DNA of 64,000 nt from assembly GCF_016860605.1 (NCBI RefSeq), contig NZ_BNJR01000004.1:372001-436000 (forward strand), in the 5' to 3' direction. Origin of the DNA: Lentilactobacillus fungorum (GTDB lineage Bacteria; Bacillota; Bacilli; Lactobacillales; Lactobacillaceae). Within the stretch, counting starts at the first letter, position 1. The number at the start of each line of letters is the position of its first letter. Below are positions 40,468 through 49,264 of this stretch, piece by piece. The translations under genes were made by a program, and so were the position numbers. The notes under the pieces were generated by a model. That model was given only the letters and a program-made list of their open reading frames with translations, searched no databases and was not told the origin of the DNA.

Positions 40468-40701
40468 ATGAGTTATATAGACATATTTAATATCAAACAT
40501 GAAAACGCAAAAATTGTTAACACGCGAAATGACTTTAATCGTATTTTTATTATTGAAGATACTAATGGTGTCCGCTATGCATGCTTAAAAACCGATGCCC
40601 CAGAGGCAACAAAAACAATAAACCATTTTAAACCCCTTAAGCCTGAGTGCGCCCCATTAAACTACCTAACACCTTATTTCACAGGAAAGCGCCACCATTA
40701 A
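40468..40701 (+). CDS. Hypothetical cargo protein
   Basis: 77 residues (MSYIDIFNIKHENAKIVNTR, IFIIEDTNGVRYACLKTDAP). AGAAGGGATTATTGCT precedes the ATG. Soluble, no family recognised. Confidence 0.5.
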   Translation: MSYIDIFNIKHENAKIVNTRNDFNRIFIIEDTNGVRYACLKTDAPEATKTINHFKPLKPECAPLNYLTPYFTGKRHH

Positions 40702-40737
40702 TTACTTATTCATCAAAGTCAGGAATCTAATTTATTA

Positions 40738-40971
40738 ATGGATAAAAGATTTGACTCAATGAATAGCCGCTTTGATAAAATTGATGATCGCTTGGGCAAG
40801 CAAAGCGGTGATATCAGTCAAATAAAACAGGATATGGTAAGTATCAGATCAGATATTAAAAATATTCCGCAACAAATAAAATTAACATTATGGGATTTCT
40901 CATTTAAATATCTATTGCTTCCAGCCGTAACCGGTATCCTGGGTTGGTTTTTGCACAGTTGGTTTGGGTAA
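40738..40971 (+). CDS. Tail-anchored coiled-coil protein 2
   Basis: 77 residues: heptad-rich start (DKRFDSMNSRFDKIDDRLGK, QIKQDMVSIRSDIKNIPQQI) and a C-terminal membrane helix (YLLLPAVTGILGWFLHSWFG). Ribosome site weak (AGGAATC). Same layout as the 39679 protein and of similar size. Confidence 0.5.
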   Translation: MDKRFDSMNSRFDKIDDRLGKQSGDISQIKQDMVSIRSDIKNIPQQIKLTLWDFSFKYLLLPAVTGILGWFLHSWFG

Positions 40972-41016
40972 ATATGGATAAAGGGAATTACAAATATACC
41001 CCAAGATTAGTAGCCA

Positions 41017-41054
41017 CCCCACTCAGCACCATACCTGTTCGACTCAGGTATGGT
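41017..41054 (+). repeat. tRNA-arm-like structured repeat, copy 3
   Basis: CCCCACTCAGC resembles copies 1 and 2. ACCATACCTG-TTCGACT-CAGGTATGGT is a perfect 10-base hairpin with a T-loop-like sequence. A tRNA-like gene begins 5 bases later, where the other copies have the leader repeat. Confidence 0.5.
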
Positions 41055-41059
41055 AAATC

Positions 41060-41131
41060 GGTCTCTTAGCTCAACGGGTAGAGCGTGCGGCTGATAACCG
41101 TGACATATTGGTTCGAACCCTTTAGAGACCA
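41060..41131 (+). tRNA. tRNA-Ile (GAT)-like gene
   Basis: Acceptor GGTCTCT/AGAGACC, D arm GCTC-AACGGGTA-GAGC, anticodon loop CTGATAA (GAT). The T stem has only the inner two G-C pairs plus the outer A-T (two T-T mismatches), and no CCA is encoded. It is probably a phage tRNA, possibly decaying. Confidence 0.6.
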
Positions 41132-41192
41132 TTTAAAGATCAATAACGGCACACTGGTGAAAGATAATGATGCCGTTAAATTTGGTTTGGTC

Positions 41193-41216
41193 AGCCCTTA
41201 AACAGGGCTTTTATTT
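41193..41216 (+). terminator. Terminator before the integrase gene
   Basis: AGCCC-TTAAACA-GGGCT then TTTATTT. A second inverted repeat, TAACGGCA/TGCCGTTA, lies just upstream (41144 to 41178). It ends the cargo/tRNA transcript and separates it from int. Confidence 0.65.
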
Positions 41217-41254
41217 AACACGTAACGTGAACGTATGTACGAGGAGATGATGAC

Positions 41255-42439
41255 ATGGCATCGATCTATAAGCTCGATAAGTCTTGGGCGGCACGATTAT
41301 CATACCAAGAAAACGGACGGCGTAAGCGGCTCAACAAGGCTGGTTTTGCCACCAAGTCAGCTGCCCGTGCCTGGGCGACTGCACAAGAAGCTGAGATCCA
41401 AAAACGTGGCAGTAGCAATCTTTCTAAAGAGACCGTCACGGATTACTTTCACAACTGGTTTGACACTTACAAGAAGCCGCGACTTGCCCCGGCAACTCAG
41501 CGGCGCTATGAGGCCACTAAGACGGTGATTGGTGACTTCTTTGATGAGCGGTCGATCAACTCGATTGACTATGACGACTATCAGAAATTTATCAACGACT
41601 ACGGTAGCAAGCACACAATCGCTTCAGTCCGCAAAGTACACAGCCAATTTCGAGCCGCAATCAAAAAGGCTTACCAGATGGGTAAAATCAAATTTGACTT
41701 TACTGAGGGTGCCGAGCTATCTGGCTTATCTGGCAAAAAGCAAGCTGAAAAATATTTGGACATGGACGACATGAGCAAGCTCCTCGCCTACACAACCGAA
41801 AATATTCACGACATCACCAACGTAGTCAACGCCATGATCGCCACGGCTTTACTGACTGGTATGCGCTATGAAGAAGTTATCGGCTTAACTTGGGATTGTG
41901 TCGACTTTGATGCTCACACTTTGCAGATCAACAAAGTTTGGTACTATGTCGACAACCAATTTGGGCCAACGAAAAATGATCCGTCCAATCGAACGATCAA
42001 AATTGATGACCAGTTGATCGACGTACTCAAGACTTGGAGCAAGATACTGGATGAGTTCTTGCTCAAGCATGGCTACAAAAATCCACACAACTTTGTGTTC
42101 TACTCACGTTTTTGCCAAGTCGTCTCAAACACTGACGCCAACACCATGCTTAAAAAGCTGTATGCTCATGATCACATCATCTCCAAGAAGATCACCTTCC
42201 ACGGCTTACGGCACACCCACGCCAGTTTTCTGATCTCTAATGGCATTTCTATCCAGTACGTCTCAAAACGCTTAGGACACAAAAATACGGTGGTTACCCA
42301 GACAACCTACGCACACCTCTTTAAAACTGCTCAGACAAGCGAAGAGAACCGCACGATGGACATACTGAAGAAACTAGATCCAGATGAGCAGCCATCACCC
42401 ATGCAAGCAGATATCATCTCAATAAAAAAGAAAAACTAG
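41255..42439 (+). CDS. int: Tyrosine-type phage integrase
   Basis: 394 residues. N-terminal arm-binding domain (SWAARLSYQENGRRKRLNKA), SAM-like core-binding domain, then the catalytic half: Arg in LLTGMRYEEVIGLTWD, HGLRHTHASFLISNG (HxxR), GHKNTVVTQTTYAHLF with the last His and Tyr. GAGGAGATGATGAC before the ATG. It lies at the prophage edge beside the 3' end of tRNA-Leu, the classic target of such enzymes (lactobacillar phage A2 uses a tRNA-Leu). Confidence 0.93.
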   Translation: MASIYKLDKSWAARLSYQENGRRKRLNKAGFATKSAARAWATAQEAEIQKRGSSNLSKETVTDYFHNWFDTYKKPRLAPATQRRYEATKTVIGDFFDERSINSIDYDDYQKFINDYGSKHTIASVRKVHSQFRAAIKKAYQMGKIKFDFTEGAELSGLSGKKQAEKYLDMDDMSKLLAYTTENIHDITNVVNAMIATALLTGMRYEEVIGLTWDCVDFDAHTLQINKVWYYVDNQFGPTKNDPSNRTIKIDDQLIDVLKTWSKILDEFLLKHGYKNPHNFVFYSRFCQVVSNTDANTMLKKLYAHDHIISKKITFHGLRHTHASFLISNGISIQYVSKRLGHKNTVVTQTTYAHLFKTAQTSEENRTMDILKKLDPDEQPSPMQADIISIKKKN

Positions 42440-42453
42440 CACCATTTATTTTT

Positions 42454-42495
42454 TTGACCGACTTCGTTGACCATCTCGTTGACCATTTTTTGACC
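42454..42495. repeat. Four TTGACC repeats, candidate integrase arm sites
   Basis: TTGACC at 42454, 42467, 42479 and 42490, spaced 11 to 13 bases, between int and tRNA-Leu. Position and spacing fit arm-type integrase sites. Confidence 0.4.
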
Positions 42496-42549
42496 CGCTT
42501 TCTGAAAAAGAGAGAAACTAATAGAAACTAACGACAACTTTTTAGATAA

Positions 42550-42593
42550 CAAAAAAGGCTCTCGATCTTATGTGGTAAAAGATCAAGAGCCTT
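42550..42593 (-). terminator. Terminator downstream of tRNA-Leu
   Basis: Minus strand: AAGGCTCTTGATCTT pairs with AAGATCGAGAGCCTT, followed by TTTTT. It ends the tRNA transcript. Confidence 0.75.
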
Positions 42594-42633
42594 AGATCAA
42601 CGTTTGTGCGGAAACGTTGATTTTGACGCCAAA

Positions 42634-42717
42634 TGCCCCGAGCAAGATTCGAACTTGTACTTGATTTCTCAAACAGCGACCTGAACGCTGCGCGTCTGCC
42701 AATTCCGCCATCGGGGC
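42634..42717 (-). tRNA. tRNA-Leu (CAG), probable attachment site
   Basis: Acceptor GCCCCGA/TCGGGGC, anticodon loop TTCAGGT (CAG), long variable arm, T arm ACAAG-TTCGAAT-CTTGC with one mismatch. Its 3' end faces the integrase gene, so attR probably overlaps the 3' half of the gene. Confidence 0.9.
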
Positions 42718-42738
42718 ATCAACATTTATAATTCTACA

Positions 42739-43437
42739 CTAAAAGTACGAACTTGAAAAGAAGTTTTGCCGTTTTGACTTAAAAACTAAGTATCGACTGG
42801 TGCTTGGATCGTTTTTCATTAATAAGTATCCAATTAAAGCCATTAGGAACGCGCCAGCTAAGTCAGCGATCAGGTCTGTCATGGTATCCATTAATGCTGC
42901 CCGGCCAACGAGCATTCGGCCGGCTTGCTCATAACGCTGAAGATTTAATCCACCCAAACCATCTGCGGTAAATTCGTAGAGTTCCCAAAACACGCCACAA
43001 GCGGTCCCGAAAGCAAAAGCAAACAAACTCATCAAGAACGGGGCCCGTCGAGCATTGTCACGTGAATTCATCAACCCCTGAAAGATCGAAAAACCCAGTC
43101 CAGCAAGCATCATTGCAGAAAAGACGTGTTCATATTTATCCCAAAACGGTACCCCGTAGAATTGGAGTCCCGATCCCAAGAAGATTGACATGTATAAAAA
43201 GATATAAAAGAAGATTAATTCGATTTGCGGAAAATAAAAATTACCAATCTTTTCAATTATAAATGGTAAAACCGAAATGAGAATGCCAACGACCACCTCA
43301 ATCAAAAGCAGCACTTGATTGTGAAACTTGGGCTGCCCTTTAAAATACCAAAAGCCATAGTAGCCAATGTAGCCAATCATCGAAACAAGCGTCACGATAA
43401 ACAACCAAGTACTCAATCTTAAACGACTAATCTTCAT
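42739..43437 (-). CDS. DUF2238/YjdF-type membrane protein
   Basis: 232 residues with about six membrane segments. MEDKYEHVFSA-type core FWDKYEHVFSAMMLAGLGFS and FGTACGVFWELYEFTADGLG, then MDTMTDLIADLAGAFLMALI, with conserved acidic residues near membranes, fit the DUF2238 family. ATG 43437 is set by AAAGGAATGGGACGT. Role unknown. First chromosomal protein gene outside the prophage. Confidence 0.7.
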   Translation of the reverse strand: MKISRLRLSTWLFIVTLVSMIGYIGYYGFWYFKGQPKFHNQVLLLIEVVVGILISVLPFIIEKIGNFYFPQIELIFFYIFLYMSIFLGSGLQFYGVPFWDKYEHVFSAMMLAGLGFSIFQGLMNSRDNARRAPFLMSLFAFAFGTACGVFWELYEFTADGLGGLNLQRYEQAGRMLVGRAALMDTMTDLIADLAGAFLMALIGYLLMKNDPSTSRYLVFKSKRQNFFSSSYF

Positions 43438-43570
43438 ACGTCCCATTCCTTTACAACAGATTAAAAAGGTTGTCCACAATTTGATAGTACATGGGCACTC
43501 TTCTTGCTTTTATTTTCAAATCCTATACAATGACACTATATAATAACTAAAACTAATAGGAGCTAAGTTC

Positions 43571-44026
43571 ATGGCTAATACACAACCCATCCAATTAGAT
43601 ACGCAATTATGTTTTCAGCTTTACACCGCCAATAAAAAATTTAACCATTTTTATCAAACCGCTCTAAAACCATTTAATTTAACCTATCCCCAGTATATTG
43701 CTATGCTGACATTATGGCAATATGCGCCTTTAACAGTGAAAGAATTGGGGCAACATCTCAACTTGGATAGCGGCACTCTTACGCCACTTCTCAAGCGTCT
43801 GGAGAGCCGGGGTTGGATTAGTCGGACGCGTAGTTCAAAAGACGAGCGTACGGTTAATATCGAATTAACTGAAATGGCCGCCCAAGAGCGGGACAAAGTC
43901 TTTGATCACGTAAGTCACTGTTTTGACGTGTTAGGGTTACAGGACACTGATAAGCAAGATTGTTCAAAAGCAATCCAACTAATTGAAGACAAATTAGATG
44001 CTTACAATCAAAACGAAGCTGAATAA
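43571..44026 (+). CDS. MarR-family regulator
   Basis: 151 residues. Winged helix: APLTVKELGQHLNLDSGTLT, PLLKRLESRGWISRTRSSKD. The end is a long helix. AGGAGCTAAGTTC precedes the ATG. TATAAT sits just upstream in a partly symmetric AT-rich stretch, possibly its own operator. The C-in-N-terminus (QLCFQLYTA) recalls OhrR-like members that sense peroxides through an N-terminal Cys; not certain. Confidence 0.88.
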   Translation: MANTQPIQLDTQLCFQLYTANKKFNHFYQTALKPFNLTYPQYIAMLTLWQYAPLTVKELGQHLNLDSGTLTPLLKRLESRGWISRTRSSKDERTVNIELTEMAAQERDKVFDHVSHCFDVLGLQDTDKQDCSKAIQLIEDKLDAYNQNEAE

Positions 44027-44037
44027 TTGCTATGTAC

Positions 44038-44083
44038 AAAGAGATGGCGTTCAAGGTTATAACAACCTGGACGCCATCTCTTT
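44038..44083. terminator. Bidirectional hairpin between converging genes
   Basis: AAAGAGATGGCGT pairs with ACGCCATCTCTTT around a GTT/AAC inner stem. It serves marR and the converging serine hydrolase gene; the T runs are short. Confidence 0.7.
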
Positions 44084-44105
44084 GGCTTCTTTACAAAACA
44101 GCCGC

Positions 44106-44858
44106 TTAGTCACTTATTGCATCAGCCAACAATTGACCAATTTGGTTAAATCGCTGAATGACCGCCATCCGTTGCGACCGACTAATTGTCAATAACGCAA
44201 CATCCATCAAATGATTGCCATATACAAATCTCGCAACATCATGATCAATTTGGTTACCCTCACCAGTTTTATTAAATACTTGAATCCGGCTGCCAGCTTC
44301 ATCGAAGTTTCCCGGTAACTTGTATCGGAATTGCTGATGACTAAACCAGCTCATCACCATTGGCCCATGAGCCAAGGCCATTTCTAATAACTGGAGCGCT
44401 TCTGAAGCGTTGATTTGGTTATCGATCCCCTGTTTTAAAGCTGCTGAATCCATCAAATAGCGATTTAATCGAGTCCCTTCAAAGCCTAACTGATCCAAGT
44501 AACGGTTAATCGATCCCATGCCAAAGTGCGCAATTAAAACATTACTGGCAAAGTTATCCGATACGCTGATCATTAACGCCAATAAGTCCCGCAGCTGCCA
44601 TTGCTTTTGAGACAATAATTGAAGAACACCAGCCCCACCAACCGGCTTCTTGTCTGCTACAAGAATTTTCTCATCTAAGTCAAAATCTCCATCTAAGACG
44701 TAATTTAGAACGGCCAGTTTGATAAGTGATGCTGACGGGAAAATTTCTCTACTGTGCTGTTCGATGATGGTTTGATTATCTAGTTTGACAATCATTCCCG
44801 CTGTTAGCCAATCAACCGCTAGCAGATTTTCAATTTTACTTTCCCAATCAGCACTCAT
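44106..44858 (-). CDS. Serine hydrolase, class A beta-lactamase-like
   Basis: 250 residues. Active-site SASLIKL (SxxK), SVSDNFASN (SDN), and KTGEGNQIDHD (KTG). No signal peptide is seen, so it may act in the cytosol. It overlaps the YkfC-like gene by 4 bases and is last in the murein-peptide cluster, so it may hydrolyse a cell-wall fragment and not an antibiotic. Confidence 0.75.
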   Translation of the reverse strand: MSADWESKIENLLAVDWLTAGMIVKLDNQTIIEQHSREIFPSASLIKLAVLNYVLDGDFDLDEKILVADKKPVGGAGVLQLLSQKQWQLRDLLALMISVSDNFASNVLIAHFGMGSINRYLDQLGFEGTRLNRYLMDSAALKQGIDNQINASEALQLLEMALAHGPMVMSWFSHQQFRYKLPGNFDEAGSRIQVFNKTGEGNQIDHDVARFVYGNHLMDVALLTISRSQRMAVIQRFNQIGQLLADAISD

Positions 44859-45745
44859 CGCCAGTATCTCCTAAAGCCAGCAAACTCAGAAGCAAATTTA
44901 GGCTCCGTTAAACTGGCAATATCGACTTTGGCACCAGGGGTTCGTGACTCAATCATTTGGCCGTTTCCAATATACATGCCAACATGGTGAACATAGCCGG
45001 TGCCATGGTCATAAGCAAAAAAGACCAAGTCTCCTGGCAGAACTTCTTCTGGCGAAAGCGGCAAACCGCTTTCCTGCTGGTCATCAGCGTCCCGAGGAAT
45101 ATCAAATCCTAAAACCCGATGAAGCGTATAAGCAAAACCAGAGCAATCGAAACCATACGAACTAATGCCGCCCCACAGATAGCGCATCCCTAAAAATTGC
45201 TTACCCATTTGAACCATCGTTTCACCGGCATTTTGGCCGACAAACGGCAGAACGGCCGCCTGTTTGTCAATATACCCCGAACCCAATGGTGAAACAACTT
45301 TAAGATAATCTCCTTCAGTACCTGTTTGAGGTAAAACAGTCCCTAGGCTTAATTCTAAAATCGGTTTTTTGTTTGCATCATACAAATTTGTGGTTTTAAC
45401 AGCAATTCGAACCGTTGTCGTAACGGGCGGGTAAGTGATTTGTTGCTGACTCAATAGCTTGGTTGGCACCCATCCCGGATAACCACGTGAATCTGAATCA
45501 TCCCGTTGGTTAGCCACAAACACTTTAGCCCAGTCACCATCAAAGTGATCAATAATTAATTCATCGTTAAACAGCGCCTGAGTTTCTAATAGATCGTCTT
45601 CTGATAAGTCCATCGATTGTTGATCACTCATCTGGGCCACCCATTTCTTAACATCCCCGTCCAAAGCCGGCTGATCCACTTTTCTTGGTGAATCTTTTGT
45701 TTTCCAGATCGTTGCAACCGGAACTACTACTCTTCTTGTTTCCAT
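44855..45745 (-). CDS. NlpC/P60 murein-peptide endopeptidase, YkfC-like
   Basis: 296 residues: two SH3-like parts (to ~190) and NlpC/P60 with YGFDCSGFAYTLHRVLGFDI (Cys), GTGYVHHVGMYIG (His). No signal peptide. YkfC of Bacillus splits L-Ala-D-Glu from diaminopimelate in imported wall peptides. It lies downstream of the dipeptide epimerase, as in ykf operons. Confidence 0.82.
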   Translation of the reverse strand: METRRVVVPVATIWKTKDSPRKVDQPALDGDVKKWVAQMSDQQSMDLSEDDLLETQALFNDELIIDHFDGDWAKVFVANQRDDSDSRGYPGWVPTKLLSQQQITYPPVTTTVRIAVKTTNLYDANKKPILELSLGTVLPQTGTEGDYLKVVSPLGSGYIDKQAAVLPFVGQNAGETMVQMGKQFLGMRYLWGGISSYGFDCSGFAYTLHRVLGFDIPRDADDQQESGLPLSPEEVLPGDLVFFAYDHGTGYVHHVGMYIGNGQMIESRTPGAKVDIASLTEPKFASEFAGFRRYWR

Positions 45746-45871
45746 ATGGGCACCTCCAGTCTTTTTTCAATCACATTAATAAATCGTGATCGTAATTCCT
45801 ACACCATCATATCACATCCAAAATGGTCCATCCCGCAAAGCGACGCATTACGAGATGAACCATCATCATGA

Positions 45872-46954
45872 CTATGCATTAGTTGTAAATCCTAATCCTG
45901 CAGTTTGAGGTAACTTGATTCGATTACCCTCATTAACAAGGCCACCCGTTACCGGATTACTTGAAAACATCATTGAAGCATCTAAATCAACATACTTAAT
46001 GTTTCGCTTAGCAGCCGCCAAATGCGCAGCAGCAGTGACTGAAACGGAGGATTCAATCATACTACCAACCATACAAGGAATTCCTGCCGCTTGCGCTAAC
46101 GTATTAATCTTTAGCGCATTATCGATGCCTCCAGCTTTCATTAACTTTAAATTGATTATATCACAACCATTCATTTTGATAATTCTAAGGGCATCCGCGA
46201 CCGAAAAAATACTTTCATCGGCCATAATCATTGTAGTTGTATTAGCCGTTACATAAGCCATGCCCTCAAAATCAGTCGCTACAACCGGCTGTTCAACCAA
46301 CTGAATTTGCAGCCCCAAGTCAGCCATTCGATTAATCGCCGCAACGGCCTGTTTAGGATGCCAGCCTTGATTTGCATCCAGTCTCAGTTGAATTGTTGGC
46401 CCTACCGCCCGTCTAATCGCGACGACTTTTTCCAAATCGGCTTCTTCTGACTCACTGCCAACTTTAATTTTAAGCGTCGTAAAGCCAGCTGCAATCAACG
46501 CTTTTGCTTGGGCAATCATGTCATCAACCGGGCCAACGCTGACGGTGTAATCCGTCAAAATCGAATCAGTATGGCCGCCAAGTAATTGGAAAAGTGGTAC
46601 GCCATAATGTTGGGCAAGCAAGTCGTTAATTGCGATATTAACAGCGGCCTTGGGGCTGGTGTTATGAACCATTGACTGCTCAATCGTGGCTTTGAGGTCT
46701 TCAGAATTAACCAGCGACTTGCCAATTAATTTGGGGCCAATTACGTTTGTAATGGCTTCTTTAATACTTGCCATGGTATCGCCGGTAATCACTGGTGTCG
46801 GAGCCGCTTCGCCAAATCCTATCCGACCAGTGCTATCAATGACGCGCACAATTAATGTTTGCGCTGTTGTCACCGTCCTCAATGCCGTTTTAAACGGCCG
46901 TTTTAGCGGTACCGCGGCGCTGTTTACTTCAATCCGTTCAATCATCGGCTCCAA
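45872..46954 (-). CDS. Dipeptide epimerase (L-Ala-D/L-Glu)
   Basis: 360 residues, enolase superfamily: TLKIKVG (catalytic Lys), LRLDANQGW (Asp), LVEQPV (Glu), IMADESI (Asp), IINLKLMKAGG (Lys). It turns L-Ala-D-Glu from the wall into L-Ala-L-Glu for ordinary peptidases. The start is TTG with AGGGGG eight bases before; an ATG lies 9 bases inside. It follows the oligopeptide-binding gene by 12 bases. Confidence 0.85.
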   Translation of the reverse strand: MEPMIERIEVNSAAVPLKRPFKTALRTVTTAQTLIVRVIDSTGRIGFGEAAPTPVITGDTMASIKEAITNVIGPKLIGKSLVNSEDLKATIEQSMVHNTSPKAAVNIAINDLLAQHYGVPLFQLLGGHTDSILTDYTVSVGPVDDMIAQAKALIAAGFTTLKIKVGSESEEADLEKVVAIRRAVGPTIQLRLDANQGWHPKQAVAAINRMADLGLQIQLVEQPVVATDFEGMAYVTANTTTMIMADESIFSVADALRIIKMNGCDIINLKLMKAGGIDNALKINTLAQAAGIPCMVGSMIESSVSVTAAAHLAAAKRNIKYVDLDASMMFSSNPVTGGLVNEGNRIKLPQTAGLGFTTNA

Positions 46955-46966
46955 GAACGTTACCCC

Positions 46967-48586
46967 CTACTTAATCGATGCGTTTTTAAAGTTATAATTA
47001 GCGCCGGCAGTGTTATAGATGACACCTTTGACATTGCTATTAACCAGCCATTTCTCACCAGATTGGTAAAGTGGAATGATCGCTTGATCTTTCAATGCCA
47101 AATTTTGTGCTTTGACCATATCGATCCAACGAGCTTCTGCGTTATTACCGTCATCGTTGTTACTTGCTTTAATCAATTGATCATAGGTCGAATTCTTCCA
47201 CTGTGAGATGTTACTTGGGTTGTTGGAAGTTAAAATGTTCAAGAAGGTAATCGGGTCTGAAAAGTCAGCAAACCAGTTAGCAACCGTTGCCGTAAACTGA
47301 TGATCAGCTTGCCTTGACAAGATGACTCTGCCAGGAATATTGTTCAATGTTACCTTTAATCCTGGTAATTTTTGCAAAGCACTTTGTAGGTACTCACTTA
47401 ATTGCTTTTGATCATAAGTATCTGAATTCATTAACGTAAAGTGAAGCGAATTTAAACCAACCTCTTGTAACCCTTCTTTAAACAGTTGCTTTGCTTTAGT
47501 TGGATTATAGCTCATCGAAGCCGGTGCGGTAACATCTTGAGTAAAGTCTGTCCCGTTCTTAGGTGATACGGCCAACCCTTTTGAAACAAAACTATCAGTA
47601 TCCATTGCACCGCCGCCAACTACTTTATTAGCCAATACCTTTCGATTAATAATCATTGACATTGCTTGTCTAATCTTCAAATTCTTAAAAGCCCGGTTCT
47701 TTTGATTTAGCGCAATGTAGTAGCAAGAAGACTGTTTTCGAGAAATCATATTCTTATTATTGCTCATTTGTTTAGCCTGAGTAGCCGATAATTGTGCCAT
47801 GTCGAGCTTCTTTTGATTAAACAAGTTTAGACCCGTTGAAGGATCCTTAACCACGCTAAACTTAATGTTATCGACCTTGACCGCCTTTTTATCCCAGTAA
47901 TTTGGGTTCTTCTTTAATGTCCAGTTCAGATTGGTCCCTGTCCACTTAGTTAATGTAAATGGGCCATTATAAACTTGGGTTTTAGACGACGTGCCATAAT
48001 CGTTTCCATATTTTTTAACCGTTTTTGAATCTTGTGGGAAGAACACTGGAAAGCCCATTAGCAATTTAAAGTACGGGATTCTTTGTTCCAATGTCACAAC
48101 TAGCTTGTACTTACCGTCAGCTTTAATTCCCAGAGAAGAAACCGCTGCTTTTCGGTTCTGAATCTTATCAGCATTTTTAATTCCAGAGAATAAGTAACCA
48201 TATTGTGAAGCTGTCTTTGGGTTCAACGTCCGGCGCCAAGAGTAGACAAAATCCTGAGCAGTAACTGGATCGCCGTTGCTCCACTTGGCATTTTTCCGCA
48301 AGTTAAACGTATAAGTCTTGCCATCCTTCGAGATAGTCGATGAAGTCGCAATGCCTGGCTCAACTTTGCTATCTTTTCCTAACCGGAACAGGCCCTCGTC
48401 AACGTTATTTAAAACGTTAAAAGTCCCAACAGCCGTTGTCTTTGAAAGATCCACCGTTGTTAACTCAGAATCAGTGGATGTTGTAATTGTCTTCTTTTTC
48501 TGACTGGAATTGGATCCACAACCGGCTAAAATCACCGAAATACTTGCTACCCCCGCTAACATGGCCATACTTCGCGATAACTTCAT
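46967..48586 (-). CDS. Oligopeptide ABC transporter substrate-binding lipoprotein
   Basis: 539 residues from ATG 48586 (GAGGAGTGATTTTATT). Lipobox VILAGCGS. Body with the SBP_bac_5 start region (FRLGKDSKVEPGIATSSTIS, YTFNLRKNAKWSNGDPVTAQ DFVYSWRR). OppA/MppA-like. Its place directly upstream of the dipeptide epimerase suggests murein peptides as ligand. No permease genes are in this cluster, so it must share one. Confidence 0.85.
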   Translation of the reverse strand: MKLSRSMAMLAGVASISVILAGCGSNSSQKKKTITTSTDSELTTVDLSKTTAVGTFNVLNNVDEGLFRLGKDSKVEPGIATSSTISKDGKTYTFNLRKNAKWSNGDPVTAQDFVYSWRRTLNPKTASQYGYLFSGIKNADKIQNRKAAVSSLGIKADGKYKLVVTLEQRIPYFKLLMGFPVFFPQDSKTVKKYGNDYGTSSKTQVYNGPFTLTKWTGTNLNWTLKKNPNYWDKKAVKVDNIKFSVVKDPSTGLNLFNQKKLDMAQLSATQAKQMSNNKNMISRKQSSCYYIALNQKNRAFKNLKIRQAMSMIINRKVLANKVVGGGAMDTDSFVSKGLAVSPKNGTDFTQDVTAPASMSYNPTKAKQLFKEGLQEVGLNSLHFTLMNSDTYDQKQLSEYLQSALQKLPGLKVTLNNIPGRVILSRQADHQFTATVANWFADFSDPITFLNILTSNNPSNISQWKNSTYDQLIKASNNDDGNNAEARWIDMVKAQNLALKDQAIIPLYQSGEKWLVNSNVKGVIYNTAGANYNFKNASIK

Positions 48587-48712
48587 AATAAAATCACTCC
48601 TCAATGATTTGTTTAATGATTAACAAAGCTTAGTTCCTAATTTAGCATAAAATTGTAAAAAAAACAGGCCTTTTCTAATATTAATTTAGTAAGACCCGAA
48701 TGTTTTATAAAT

Positions 48713-49264
48713 TCATTTCAAAATTGTTATCGCCATTTTTCGTGATTGATAAATTGTCTCGAAGCGATTCTTAGATAACCAGTAACGGCCATCAATTGGG
48801 TCACTAACATGAACCTGTTGATCACAAACCCCATCAAGTAAAACTGCATGATTATTAGCTGGAACTTTACCGAACGGATAAATTTCAAATTCCGGCGCTT
48901 CAAAATGCACGGTTACATATGTTAAAACCGGATTACCCTGTTTAACCGATTCATACAACCAATGCGGCGTTGCGCCACTGAGGTTTTGGACGTTGCCATA
49001 CTGCTTAGCCCAATCAATCAACGGTCGAACAAAAATCGCCTCAAACTTTCCGGCTTGATTCTTAAACGGTGAGCCGCCAAAGCCATGATACGGATTCCCA
49101 TCGGCACTGATCGGCATTGCCAATAAAAACTGGCCGTAGTTCATTGTTAAGGCGCTTTGCTGATAATGAAGACCCTCCAATAGGCTGGCTGCTTCACACC
49201 CGTTGATGGCGCCCCAAGCCATCTGGTTAATATTTTCAGCGTTCAATAAAATCTGATGCGTCAT
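48713..49264 (-). CDS. C39-like cysteine peptidase family protein
   Basis: 183 residues. NGCEAASLLEGL with the catalytic Cys, NNHAVLLDGV with the His, VSDPIDGRYW with the Asp: Peptidase_C39_2. No signal peptide, no transporter part. It overlaps the P1 peptidase gene by 4 bases. Confidence 0.72.
   Translation of the reverse strand: MTHQILLNAENINQMAWGAINGCEAASLLEGLHYQQSALTMNYGQFLLAMPISADGNPYHGFGGSPFKNQAGKFEAIFVRPLIDWAKQYGNVQNLSGATPHWLYESVKQGNPVLTYVTVHFEAPEFEIYPFGKVPANNHAVLLDGVCDQQVHVSDPIDGRYWLSKNRFETIYQSRKMAITILK

Noticed and set aside
1-42630. Siphovirus-type prophage
   Set aside because: Early genes look siphovirus-like (Gp157, ERF), but a sheath gene, LysM/XkdP-type protein, plug and hub show a contractile tail.
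44106-44858. Antibiotic-resistance beta-lactamase
   Set aside because: The motifs are there, but no signal peptide, and it is the last gene of a murein-peptide cluster.
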